From contig NMRA01000575.1 in assembly GCA_002633005.1 (NCBI GenBank), positions 164,610 to 228,609 on the forward strand: a stretch of 64,000 bases of DNA, written 5' to 3'. This DNA is from Phoronis australis (lineage: Eukaryota; Phoronida; Phoronidae). The translations under genes and the position numbers were made by a program. Positions 37,401 through 47,959 of the stretch are shown here, piece by piece; positions within the stretch are counted from its first letter, which is position 1, and every line of letters starts with the position of its first letter. The notes beneath the pieces were generated by a model. It made no database searches and had not been told where the DNA came from. It saw nothing but the letters and a program-made list of their open reading frames with translations.

Positions 37401-38189
37401 CGCTGGTTATATGTTCAGATCGAATCGAGCTTGTCTAAACTGGGTCGAGGGTGTTGTGTGGCGTGGGTCGAGGAGGTAGTTGGTCGAAGAGGTCGTCCGT
37501 GGGGTGCGGGTCTAGGGGTTTTTAGAACAATCCGATTTAGCATGGAGCGTGAATCTGGCACAGCTCTCAGCTTGATACTGGGCAACAAAATGATGTAACT
37601 CACACGCTTGCGGATAAATAAAAGGAAAATTAAAAAGTCTCTTAATACATTAGTTCATATTAGCTCCGCTGTTTTTACCTTTTCTTGTGAAGATGGCTGC
37701 CATCCTCGGTTTCAGGTTTGCTGCAGAAAATGCACTCAGAAGGGAAGATGACCACGATGGTGCATGATGTTGATAGTTTACAGTGTATGCAGCGAATGGT
37801 GCAATTGGGAGCTTGGTGCCTCTGGGTCTTCATTGTCCCCCAAGCGGTGAAGTTTGGCAGTAAAATGTTAATAGATTTTTCTCTGACAGCAACTCATTTT
37901 CTTCCAATTCAATTGGAAGAACAGAAGGAATCTGATCACACACGAGCTGAGTATAGTGTGAATAATCATATGTCTGTTGGAGACGTTTGTCCCAAATTTC
38001 ATGAAGCTGCTGCAGTTTTACGCTTGCTGTTCCTATGACATTACTTAAGATTGTAAAATGAACATGTTCATTTATAGAGTCTAAATGGAGAATGGATATG
38101 GGTAGATAGTGTTCTTTGATGTAAGTAGATAAGCTTAGACCTCATTCTTTCTTATAGGGATGATTTTTATATTTGCGTTGATAGCTGCC
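34471..38189. other. No recognised gene; dispersed repeats
   Basis: AT-rich with short ORFs I cannot assign. At 35203-35275 there is a TACCGTATGCGCCCTAATAAG block followed by GGGGGCGCTTATC, an inverted-repeat-like sequence typical of short non-autonomous elements. Confidence 0.45.
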
Positions 38190-38193
38190 TTAA

Positions 38194-39686
38194 AGAGAAT
38201 GCCACCCAAAAAACAACCTATTCTGTCTCAATTTAGATCCAGTAGTTCTATTCCATAACGACACGTTCGGTTGCGTTACCTGACACCTGACGGCAGACGG
38301 TGGTGTTGAAATTATCCAATGACGTAATTGGTTTCACACGCAGTTCACAACACGAATTACTGGTGTCAGCTTATCGCTTGAATTCATCATTTAACACCAA
38401 TAAATCGTCAAACTTCGATGTAAAACCTTTAAAAATACACCGAGCTCTTATAAAAACGTGTTGTTTTATTTCGCTGTTACGGATTTACTGCTATTTGGAT
38501 ACACCGTAACCCACGAAGTTCGGCAGGCCAATTTAGCAAGGTCCGTAGCACTGAGGAGTTTAGGGTCTGTTCGGAGATAAAACACAAAACGCTTGTTATC
38601 CCGGCCACTGGTTCGGAACCCGATCAGGTCCGTCGCAGCTTCCGTGACTGGCACGAACATTAACCAGCTTGAATTGGAAACTAAGCCTCCAATCACGAAA
38701 AGTCTATAACAGTGAGCCCGCAATTAATTATGTGAATTAGCCACGAAACTGAAAATCTACTTACTTGTCGGGGGCCGCGATGTCGGGTTCCCCTTCCACA
38801 GACTGTCAGGACAAAGGTTGTAAAGTAACAATGATTTGAATAATGTATTTGTATTTCTATGATTCCCATAACATATGACCATACCATATAAAATCGAGTA
38901 ATTGTTTCATAACAGCTTTCTGTCAGTATACACTGAATTAGCATGCGCTCACACGGCTTCTGTGTCAGGTCAGTTGCCTTTGTTGCCGGCATCAAAAGCC
39001 GGTAATGCAGTGGTTTATTCATTGCTGGCTTCTCAAAACATTTGAACTCACAAGCACTCCAAGGCATTACAAATTGTATCTAATGAGACTGACTTTGTTT
39101 CAGTTTCATATACGCATTGGTTAGGATGAGAATAATTCATTTTGAAACAGAACGCAGAATAACAAACGTCTACTGAATAAACGGCAACTCGCCAAGCGCC
39201 AATCCCGACTTAGTCAAGAGCTCAGGCGACGAAGACTTCACGTGTCGGATCGTTAGGTTTCACAGGCTATCGGTTCGAACCGGAATACACACGCCTTGAG
39301 CATGAACAGACAACGGAACGTATGGATAGTTCTTTGGTAAGCCAGAATTCTTCAGAGAAATCACTGTTGACGAAATGCCAGCGACAGACACGAAGATGTT
39401 TCGTGGCCTCATACTTGCTATTAACAGCGTACCTTTCATTCTTCAGTGCCGTAAGCCATTTTCTAAGCCTTTTGGGCTCACGAGGAAGTCGTAAAAACGA
39501 TATACTGGCTTTCTTAGTAGCTTCATAGTTCGGAAAAGCGGGAACGATGCACCGCAATATAGCGGCACTCACTCTACAGACGAACCACTGACGTCGCTGC
39601 CTCGTTTCTCACCGTATAAGATGCGATGTGGATATAGACCGATTAAGACGGTAAAAAAGACTAATTAAATCGAGTGGCATTCTCCT
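38194..39686 (-). mobile_element. THAP/TTAA DNA transposon, second family, 1493 bp
   Basis: The ends are AGAGAATGCC...GGCATTCTCCT with perfect TTAA duplicates at 38190-38193 and 39687-39690. A THAP ORF starts near the right end on the minus strand. The left half matches 16395-17112. The related element at 49834-50724 has both ends in the opposite orientation. The short length suggests an internally deleted copy. Confidence 0.85.
39267..39572 (-). pseudogene. THAP domain of the second family
   Basis: Reads ILRCIVPAFPNYEATKKASI, then REPKRLRKWL and HLRVCRWHFVNSDF. The first Cys, the Trp, the last Cys-x2-His and HF are present; the second Cys of the C2CH set is Phe (PAFPN), whereas the 49.8-kb copy keeps Cys (PACAN). 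The zinc site is therefore broken. The catalytic part of a transposase is not seen downstream. Confidence 0.75.
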
Positions 39687-40073
39687 TTAATTTCAAATGT
39701 AGTCTGATTTTGCCTGTCCCCAGCCTTGAATTCGCACTGATTGACATACATGTCAAAAGCTCATTTGTATATTTTGATATTAGTTTTTATTCAAAGTTTT
39801 TTTTTTTGTTTTCTTTTAATTCTAAAGGTTTGGACTGCAATATCACAGTTTGTTTCATGGACGGGTCAACATCAAAGTCCTGAATATGGATAAAATAGAA
39901 TATTGTCATGCCACACGCAGTACTTCTGCTCCATTTGTTGAGTGTTTTTTACCTGTACCATGTTCATGATAGCTTGTATTTCTTTCTTGTTTTAACGTAG
40001 AAAATGTATCTGAAACTAAATAAGGCGATCCAGATCCTCCCAAGGATGCTATTGTTTCATGAAATGAAGAATA

Positions 40074-40227
40074 TAAATCGGTAAATAAAACAACAAGAAT
40101 GGATCAACTGAAATTTGAAATTTTCGGATGTAATAACTTCCTTTGTTTTTGTTGACAAATGAAGTTATTACATCCGAAAATTTCAAATTTCAGTTGATCC
40201 ATTCTTGTTGTTTTATTTACCGATTTA
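40074..40227. repeat. Perfect 67-bp inverted repeat (hairpin)
   Basis: Left arm 40074-40140 and right arm 40161-40227 are exact reverse complements around a 20-base loop. The left arm reads TAAATCGGTAAATAAAACAA onward and ends GTAATAACTTC. A diverged single copy of the left arm with its flank (GGCGATCCAGATCCTC) is at about 51279-51400. Confidence 0.9.
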
Positions 40228-40490
40228 CATGTTTTTCTAATGTAATGTTTGACCCACAAAACATAACTCCAAACACCGAGTTCATTCAATTATGTGAAAT
40301 AGTTGGCGACATATCGCGAAATAACGCAAAATCGGTAATGGCGGCACTGATTTGCAAAAAAAAACATACGAGGGACATTTTTCAGCTTGTTAACATCATT
40401 TTTCTGTTTTCACACATATTTTCCTTCATAAAAATTCAACTTAGAAGCTGAAGTCCGGGGGGAGCACGGAGGGCCATTTCTAGACTAGAC

Positions 40491-40745
40491 TATAAACACC
40501 CAAGGTGTTACCCGATAGATTAGTCTAAGTGAAGACCACTGATGAAGTGTAAACTGAAGTAAACACCCAAGGTGTAACCAGATTGACAGGTCCGAAAGAC
40601 CGGACCGAGCCGTATGAAGTGTGAACTGAAGTAGGCACCCAAGGTGCTACCAGATCGAGTAGTAAGTGTACAGGGACCACTGCATGGACGTAGTTAACTT
40701 AAGTAAACAACCATTGTGTAACCAGACAAAGTCGTAACTGAAAGT
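40491..40745. repeat. About 70-bp minisatellite, four copies
   Basis: The unit begins TAAACACCCAAGGTGTxACC and recurs near 40492, 40560, 40632 and 40704, with GAAGTGTxAACTGAAGTA between units. Copies are diverged. It lies just downstream (minus strand) of the SGNH remnant. Confidence 0.75.
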
Positions 40746-40880
40746 AGTAACGTATAATATGAATAATGAAAGACGGGGAAGTGAATGCATCCATGGAGGC
40801 CGAGGAACGGGGCACTAAGATAATTACAGGTATACTGAAATTACACAAAGAATTAAATGGGTGAATGTGGAAAGGGGCAA

Positions 40881-41485
40881 TTACGAGAAGAGACCCAGGC
40901 TGCGGAAGTGATGGCCGAAAGCGAAGTGGACGCTGAGGGCTTGCTGGGTTTCAGCCTGAAGAGTTAAATTGGATGAAATCAGGGCGGTAAAGGTGTAAAG
41001 GGTCTTTCCAGAACGCGCCCCTATGGATCCAAAAAAGGCTGTGGGGTGGTCGGTGAGGAGGCATTTAAGATGCAAGTTAAGGGATTGGCATCTAGCATTA
41101 AATGTGCCGTCATCGTGGAAACGGAGGAATATCACTTTAATGATGACCGACTGAACAGAAGGGTGAGACTGGAGGATAGACTCGGAAAACAAAATGAGGT
41201 CGTGGGCCAGGGGCAAAGGGTTAAATTGGGGATTATATAGATCGTTTCCGGCGATCTGTAGGAACACTAAATCGGCCGAGAATTCGGCATCGGCAGGGGT
41301 TAAATGGCGAACAGAACGAGGGCCAGGAGCTAGTGTGGCCCGGACAACCCTAAGAAGTTGACGGATAAAGAGGACTCGTGGAAGCCCATATTGGTCAGGC
41401 CCTGGTCGGTCGCCGCAAGCGAATTATGATAGGCGTCCAGCCAACGCACGTAAGAACTGCCCAAAATCAAACAACTAGGTGGCAT
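40881..41485 (-). pseudogene. SGNH-hydrolase-like protein of Ngaro-like element
   Basis: From an ATG at 41485: CLILGSSYVRWLDAYHNS (block I; the nucleophile Ser of SGNH esterases sits in the GxS turn), then in a second frame FSADLVFLQIAGNDLYNP (block III, GND). Such hydrolase-like proteins have been reported in Ngaro-like elements; their substrate is not known to me. A frameshift separates the two blocks. The A1 repeat lies just upstream, supporting membership of the retrotransposon. Confidence 0.65.
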
Positions 41486-41550
41486 GTTTAGTCCACAAAC
41501 AATCAGAAAACAAGGTCCGATACCTTACTGAGGTGAAGAGACGGAGAGAA

Positions 41551-41755
41551 ATTGACTGAAAACTCGAAACTTGCAGAGAATTATGGACGGTGGCCCAGTG
41601 TTGTGACAAGACAGAAGGATCACAATTAAACCAATAATCGTAGACCAAGGAGGGTCACTGACTCGAGAATCCAAACAATATGATAATGAAGACGAAGCAG
41701 GCCTATAGCTTGCATTAAATAATTTAATACTTAAATACTTAAATATTATTTGGAC
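41551..41755 (-). repeat. Ngaro A1 repeat
   Basis: Matches 25938-26140 in the same orientation and forms the outer 5' end of the minus-strand element. The match ends at about 41755, giving the outer boundary. Confidence 0.7.
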
Positions 41756-42595
41756 ATGCTTTACAGCCTGATGAGAATTAGACGTAAACCCAAATGTGAT
41801 GGCAAACGTAACGTGCCGAGATAGAACAAAGCGTGTTCTGAAATCTTTCCGAGTGCAATGCATGGCATTTTACCATATCGATGGCGCTTACGCAGGTGTT
41901 AAGTTAGCGTGTTCAGCGACTTCCGGAGTGACGGATAAATTGAACTGCCATAAATTGTACTGGTATAATGCACCCGACTTATGGAAATTTTTGTTTCTTC
42001 CAATGTTTGGTTAGTGTTTGAGTATGATAGGCCTAAATACACTCATATACTGAATATTCAAACTTTTTTGAGAACAATGTAAGCATTGATTTAAAGTTTA
42101 AAACGTTAAAACTTGTTATAATTGTTGTATTATATATTCGTGGAATCTATGACATTGTTACTGATATATGAGCATTGCTTGCAGAAGGCGTCTTTCTTAG
42201 ACTAAGGGAATTGAATTTTCAAGGTTTGTTACTATTTTGAAGGAGTGTCCGGGCAAAAAATGTTAAAAAACAGGTAAGATATTGTAAATGCTGCTACATT
42301 TTTTAAAAAGATATATATTTATTGAAGAATACACAGAACATACAAAGAAATAATGACAAACCCAGAAATCGCGACGCATTATATCTGGGTTGTAAACAAA
42401 TCATAAATGAAAACTAGTATATATATAGAGGTATATACAATTACATGTAAGTATTATCTAATATAAGTATCCGAATACTTAGATATGCTATTACAAATGT
42501 ATAAAAACAATATGTACAGATTCTTGTATGTAAATCAGATGCAACAATATTGATAAACGGAACATAAAAATTTACTAACCTTGCTTAGGAGGAAT
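41756..42595. other. No recognised gene
   Basis: Flank between the Ngaro-like element and the LINE. AT-rich with short ORFs only. Confidence 0.4.
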
Positions 42596-42814
42596 TCAGT
42601 CGTTGAGAACGAGGTCAAGGTGATGACTACCATTCAATAATAATGTAACTCTAGTTGGGATATTATTACAAGAATTGAGAGCGTTAATAACTGATTGGTT
42701 TTCATTGAGTCCACCAACGAGTGAGTCTCTCAGGTATTCGATGAGGGGACATTTGAAGAAAATGTGAGGATAAGATTGATGGCCACCACTTGTCAGAGTT
42801 GAGGAAAAGACCAC
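42596..42814 (-). pseudogene. Possible LINE C-terminal zinc-knuckle fragment
   Basis: 72 codons with HQSYPHIFFKCPLIEYLRDS, resembling the H-x-FF-x-CP tail of some LINE ORF2 proteins. It lies just beyond the end of the CR1-type RT. It may belong to another LINE. Weak. Confidence 0.3.
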
Positions 42815-42889
42815 ATCTTGATCTGTACAATGCTATTTTGTTATCGCGGGGAAGGGAGGATTGACGCAAGGGTGTTGATTTATCAAAAT

Positions 42890-43186
42890 TTATTCTAAAA
42901 AAGCAATTCTAAAATTATTTTTTGTACTCGTAAATGAGTTTCTTTCCTTAACAGAGACTGGAATAGAATTCCAGTTGTTGATGCACGTCATGACTGTAGA
43001 CCTCCTGAATGCTTTACTGAACGACGGAGGAATTGCATTTGGGGTTGAGGATCTCAAATCACTACGATGGCCTTGCCTAGTGCATAGATCAAATATTTTT
43101 TGAAAGACACGTCGTTGACATTGTTTATTACTTTGAAAGTAGATGTGGTCATGTGAAGATTGCATCGAGTAGACAGTTTGGGCCAC
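42890..43186 (-). pseudogene. LINE ORF2 C-terminal region
   Basis: 98 codons ending FRIAFLE. It contains RRVFQKIFDLCTRQGHRSDL and AIPPSFSKAFRRSTVMTCIN, followed by NWNSIP, the usual end of CR1/Jockey ORF2 (LWNSLP-like). It is out of frame with the upstream RT part. Confidence 0.7.
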
Positions 43187-43236
43187 TTGAGACTATTCAA
43201 AACCTTAACACTATTGAATCCCCTCGTAAGCTCCGG

Positions 43237-44272
43237 TTATGAGTGAGGCAGCTTAATACTGTAACTTTCCAAATGTTGGAGTGCACCTGTATTGGCAGAC
43301 TGATATATAATATCACAATAATCGATGTGTGTAAGTATAAAGGATATGAACAAAACCTCTAAATGTGTAGAATTCAGATGACGAGAGACAAGCTTAAGCG
43401 GGTTAATTAGTTCCTGGGTTTTTTGTACGATCTCCCGAACGTGAGGGGTGAATGGAAGTTTTTCATCTAACGGTATACCCAGATGTCTGTGCGACTGGTT
43501 TCCGGGAATGATTTTATCATTAAGTTTAAAGTCATAAGACGGGTAAATAAGGATGTGAGCCTTAATATATTTAGAGAAGGTGAGGTCAACACTTTTTTCT
43601 GGTTTAAAATTCACTCTCCATTCTTTTGACCAATAGCTGAGCTTATTTAAGTCGTGTCGAAGCTGCAAAAATATTCAGGGCTGCTCCCTGCGAAGGGGTA
43701 AAAAAGCGCCGTGTCATCTGCATAAGGGTATGTGCTACATGATAGGTTAGTGGAAGGTCGTTAATATAAACCAAGAAGAGAAGAGGGTCCAATACACTAC
43801 CCTGTGGTACATCTGCGTTTACAAATCCAGGAGGGGATTAAGTTGAAAGTACACCGTCGACACGAACACTGTATGTTCTTTCAGAGAGATATGAGGTGAT
43901 CATGTTTAAAATATTACCAGTAATGCCATAGGATCGAAGTTTGTGAAGTAGAAGGTCGTGAGGGACACATTCGAAAGCAGAAGCTATATCTAGAAAACTG
44001 AACCGGACACTCTCGCCCTTCTCAAAATGTAAATGAATTGCATGTAGTATTTCAACAAGTTGTGCCACGGTGCTGTTCCCACGCAAAAAAAAAACAAATT
44101 GACGATGATAGACCAGCTTGTTTTGTTTGAGAAATGTAAGAATACTTTGAGCAATGATCTTCTCGAAGATTTTGGACAGGGTGTTAAGTAAAGTCATTGG
44201 GTGATAATTCTTACTTCCGAACATCAGTTTGATTAGCCGGGATGTCACACAGTTGATTGATACAACGTCCAC
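43237..44272 (-). pseudogene. LINE ORF2 reverse transcriptase
   Basis: Open pieces 44272-43838 and 43668-43237 carry LLNTLSKIFEKIIAQS, SFLDIASAFECVPHD (first Asp region), YPYADDTALF (about 43710-43729), then HRHLGIPLDEKLPF and THIDYCDIIYQSAN (thumb). Frames are broken near 43830 and 43690. The RT N-terminal blocks present in the 33-kb copy are deleted. Confidence 0.85.
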
Positions 44273-44479
44273 GAAGGAAGGGAAAGTTACCTACTTCAGT
44301 TGATGTAATGTGGCTTTTGTTCGTGAAAATTTTGAGAAACAGGTCACACTTGTGACTACTACGTGAGGCTAGGTTACCATTATAGTTGATGACAGGATAA
44401 GAGGATTGTTGTTGACTGCCGCGCATTTTATTGATGATGTTACAGTATTCTTTGGAGTTCTTGCTTGCGCTGTTAATTT

Positions 44480-45593
44480 GTTGAAAAAGCTTGTGGCGAT
44501 GATCATCTTTGGCTTGATTTACTAAATTTTCAACTAGACGGGACTTCTCCTTGTATCTGTTGTAGATTGTAGTGTTATTAGATCTTCTGAAAGAGCTCTA
44601 AAGTCTGTTTCTTGTGCGGAATGCCCGTTTAACATTATTGTTGAACCACGGTTGGCTGTTGTGTCTAACTATCTTTTCAGTTGATGGGTTGTTGTTTTCA
44701 TAGAGAGTACTAGTAAGAGTGAAACAGTATCATCAATGTCGTTCGTGTCCAATATGGAATCCCAATCAGCGTAGGTGATATCCTGACGTAATTTATCGGT
44801 GTCGAATTGGTTCGTTACGTGTGTTGTTCTTTAACCGGTGTTTTAGGTGTTAGAATGTTTTCAATTGTGTGGTGATCAGAATTGCCAACAGGATGTAGTG
44901 CAGAGCATGAGTCAATGATACTCAAACTGTTTGTTATGCAGAGATGAATACATGAATGAGAAACTTCGGTGATGCGGATTGGCTCATTAATTAGCTGTAT
45001 GGTGTCATTAGACAATAAGATATCAAACAATTGTAGTCCGGCCGTATTGTCCAGTTCATCATTGCACCATGTAGTTTCGGGCATTGAAATCACCATTGAT
45101 GATTATACTAACGATATTGCGGTTAACATCGGCTAGGGCTTTGAAGTAGAGTTTTTTCAGTTGGAGATTGCGAAGGTGATCGATAAAACAACCCACAGCA
45201 AATTTGTCTGTGATCGAAATCAATTTCGATACAGCAATTGCATAACTGAGGACAAGTTAAGCTAGGACACAATTTAAATGAGAGCGTGTTTTTGGTGAAT
45301 AAGATGATGCCACGGCCACTATTATTGTGATAGGCCACACTGTAACCAGGAATGATTAGTTCATTATCAAGGTCGTCTTTGGTAACAATACAAGTTCCAC
45401 AAAGAGCGACAATCATATAATCGTAAGACAGAACAAAGTTTTTTAGAAATTAGAATCTGGAGAAATTGTTGGATTTAATGCTGTGAATATTTGAAAATAA
45501 GACTTTAACCGTAGTATTGTCTTCAGGCCCAGGATTTTCTTCAACATCGCTAGCTAAAAAGAGGCACATGCCAATGACGATTCCGTAATTCAT
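44480..45593 (-). pseudogene. LINE ORF2 N-terminus: 2A leader plus apurinic-type endonuclease
   Basis: From an ATG at 45593: MNYGIVIGMCLFLAS, a short hydrophobic leader, then DVEENPGP, then VKVLFSNIHSIKSNN, the first strand of an APE-type endonuclease. DDLDNELIIPGYSVAYHNNS, GLFYRSP, and GLQLFDILLSNDTIQLINEP with NSDHHTIENIL (catalytic SDH) follow in several frames. The endonuclease nicks target DNA for cDNA priming. A stop lies 24 codons after the 2A site and other breaks follow. Confidence 0.8.
45525..45548 (-). other. 2A ribosome-skipping motif DVEENPGP
   Basis: Eight codons read Asp-Val-Glu-Glu-Asn-Pro-Gly-Pro, an exact fit to D(V/I)ExNPGP. In this motif the ribosome skips the Gly-Pro bond. 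Here it would separate a 22-residue leader from the ORF2 body. Leader-2A modules at this position are known from other animal LINEs. Confidence 0.9.
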
Positions 45594-47169
45594 ACAGGAG
45601 TTATGTAAACAATGGTAAGACACATCATTCAGTAAGCTGAACCCGCATAGCGTGATATCTCATTTGATGCCCGTGAGAAGAATTGAACTGTGACCATGCG
45701 GGGGTAAGACCAGAAAAAATCACACTACTCGAGGCACTCAAAGGATAGCCGTATTTAACAATTAATACACCAATGCTTATTGAAAATTCAAGGGTTGTTA
45801 AATGAATGAGGTAGACTGGACAATTAGGGGAGTAATTTTTAAACAACATAACTATATCATAGGCTCGCTTACAGGTAAATAAATAGCAACTTAGTTGAAA
45901 AGCGCAACACATAAAATACAATCTTAGGAAACCAGTTAGTTCTGTTGCAAGTGAATACAAAACACATAGTTATTTGAGGACGTAATAAGGAAAGTCAGGT
46001 GATAATGATTGACCTAAAGATATGTTACAGATGAAATATGACCAAATGGTAACGGACAAAAGAAGGTGAAAAATAAGAGTTTGAACACTCTCCTTCGCTG
46101 AAAAAAAAAACAAAAAAGATGTATTGAAGAGCTCTCACTATTGATAACTTAGCTATAACACGTTTTAGAATTGATAAAAGGCTATGTAAATGCTAACCAC
46201 TATAGGCCACCGAGTAATGACTGATCAGCTCATGTGTTCGGTGTTGTCTTCTGAATTGAAGTTAACTTCCTCACAGATTGAAACACCAGTTTTCACAGGG
46301 ATTGTTTCAACTTGAAATTCATTATAAACTAAATTATGGTAACAGACAGTGCTCAACGTGATTTTTTCACTGGCAAGCTAAAGCAGTAATAACTAATTAA
46401 TGATATGGGGAATCATTATGAAACCCACAACAAAAATCGTATGTAGTTGTAGATTCTGCACCTGACTGACAGAGAACAGAACAAGTGCCTAGAAATTAAA
46501 ATCAATATTATAGTAAGAGAGAGGTGTCAATAACATGACCGAACAGAAACACCACACAAAATCAGTGACGTGTAAATTTATCCTGACAGACAATTTGGTT
46601 TGGAGTTGTCAAAAAAATCAACGTTCTGAGAAACCCAACATTCAGAAAAAATAATAATTATATAAGTGACAGCCACTAAGGCCTGAGCTCACATATAAGA
46701 ATCATTGTCTTATGTGAATATCATGCAATGTACAATTCCGTCACACATTAAAATTAAAATGTGGGAAACATGTTTTTACGACAACCAAAAATACCACATT
46801 AATACATTCTTTCGGCAGTTGTAAAGATACTTTATTCCATTTTTGGTAAGGGTGCAACTGAGAAACTGTAAGAGACAACAAGCAACAAAAATCATGCTCC
46901 AAACATCAATGATTTAGATGCAGATTAAGAATTCGATGCATTACCATTATCTGTGGTCAGTTTAAGGCAATGTGATCGGTACGGACCTGTATAAAGTGCT
47001 CCACCAATGACAGAGAGGTAACTTGAGAGTGATCTAGTATTACATAAGGGAGAAAACTGAATAAGTATCAGTGGACAGGAGGGGTGGGGTGAGTGAACAC
47101 AAACAAAGTGAGGGATATCACCAGTGAGTAATTGCCTATGAACAATATGACGAGATAGCAGAATACAAT
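45594..47169. other. LINE inter-ORF region, no gene recognised
   Basis: Lies between the ORF1 stop and the ORF2 start, long for a CR1-type spacer, so an insertion is possible. A minus-strand ORF at 45625-45960 (111 codons) has no recognisable domain. Confidence 0.4.
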
Positions 47170-47959
47170 TTAAAATTCGCAGTTTTTTAACACTAGAAGG
47201 TCACTTTCTGAGGAAACCTGCTTTATCCTGTTATCATGTAGCTGTATTGTTACGTTACCGTCATGCGTCCACGTTTTAGCGATGGTCTTAGATTGTCCGA
47301 GACGGCGACAGCGGGCGTAGAGAAGGGACCGTTGTTTCGTGAGATTATTATTGATATAGATCGGGGATGGTAAGTTCAGTTTGCGGAGTTGACTTCTGTT
47401 GTGAAGGAAAGCAGCTCTGGTGTTGTATGACACAAACTTACAGATGATAGGGCGATCTTTTCGCGAATCTCTAGCTCCGTGTTTACGTAGTTTGGGCCCG
47501 AGTCTGTGGGATCTGCTGATTTGTTGGGGGTTAATTTCAAGGCCTAGTTTGCGTCCCAAGTCAATCACAATGTTGTCAGTGGCTACATGTGCAGGTTTTT
47601 CATTTACCGGTTCATCGACTCCATATATAGCTATTATGGCGTCTCGAGTATTGCTCTAGGTTGTTGACTTGCTCATTCAGCAGCTGTATTTCTTTGTTTT
47701 TCTGTTTAATGATGGACTCGTAGTAGGCCTTTATATCATCCAGGGCAGGCTGTAATAGTTGATCACGGAGTGTTTTAATAACTTGGGGCGCAGTCAGCAC
47801 TTTTTGGAACTTTGCAATGTCCTCATTTGTGTCCGATTCACATAGGGGCGGGTCCAGCTGACGGAAGTCAAGGGTTGTTTGAGTAAATTGTTTTGCTCTG
47901 TCGTTTAAGGATGCGCTATCTTTGCTTGCATAGCTCTTTCTCGGTTCGTCAGCACTCAT
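47170..47959 (-). pseudogene. LINE ORF1 (coiled coil plus RRM-like)
   Basis: Starts MSADEPRKSYASKD. The first frame ends in a coiled coil (LLNEQVNNLEQYSRRHN), and the continuation after a one-base shift near 47620-47640 reads GVDEPVNEK and then VIDLGRKLGLEI, ISRSHRLG, RPIICKFVSYNTRAAFL and IYINNNLTKQRSLLYARCRR. LEQYSRR followed by a GVxE strand and RPIIVKF is the L1-ORF1p-like RNA-binding layout also found in other LINEs. It would coat the LINE RNA. Confidence 0.8.

Larger units (their letters stand above)
25659..41755 (-). mobile_element. Ngaro-like tyrosine-recombinase retrotransposon, nested and decayed
   Basis: On the minus strand, from high to low coordinates: A1 repeat (41755-41551), SGNH-hydrolase remnant, gag-like sequence, reverse transcriptase, RNase H, tyrosine recombinase, then B1 (26302-26144), A2 (26140-25938) and B2 (25797-25659). 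The A1 - ORFs - B1-A2-B2 arrangement is the known Ngaro split-direct-repeat layout, and such elements integrate by tyrosine recombinase without target duplication. The 16-kb span includes an L1-type LINE, a CR1-type LINE, and the stretch 34100-40440 with THAP sequences. That all pieces belong to one original insertion is inference; the SGNH part could come from a second copy. Confidence 0.65.
42890..47959 (-). mobile_element. CR1/Jockey-type LINE, near full length, decayed
   Basis: Minus strand, from 47959 downward: ORF1, a 1.6-kb stretch, then ORF2 with 2A leader, endonuclease, reverse transcriptase and C-terminal region. Stops, frameshifts and an internal deletion at the start of the RT (linker joined directly to the LLNTLSKIFEKI block) show that it is dead. 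The RT is nearly identical to the copy at 32302-33350. No target duplication was identified. Confidence 0.85.

Noticed and set aside
39265-39285. GGTTCGAACC resembling a tRNA B box
   Set aside because: No A box or foldable tRNA around it, and it lies within the THAP ORF of a DNA transposon.
40491-40745. Possible CRISPR-like array
   Set aside because: Eukaryotic context, long diverged units and no uniform spacers; a minisatellite.
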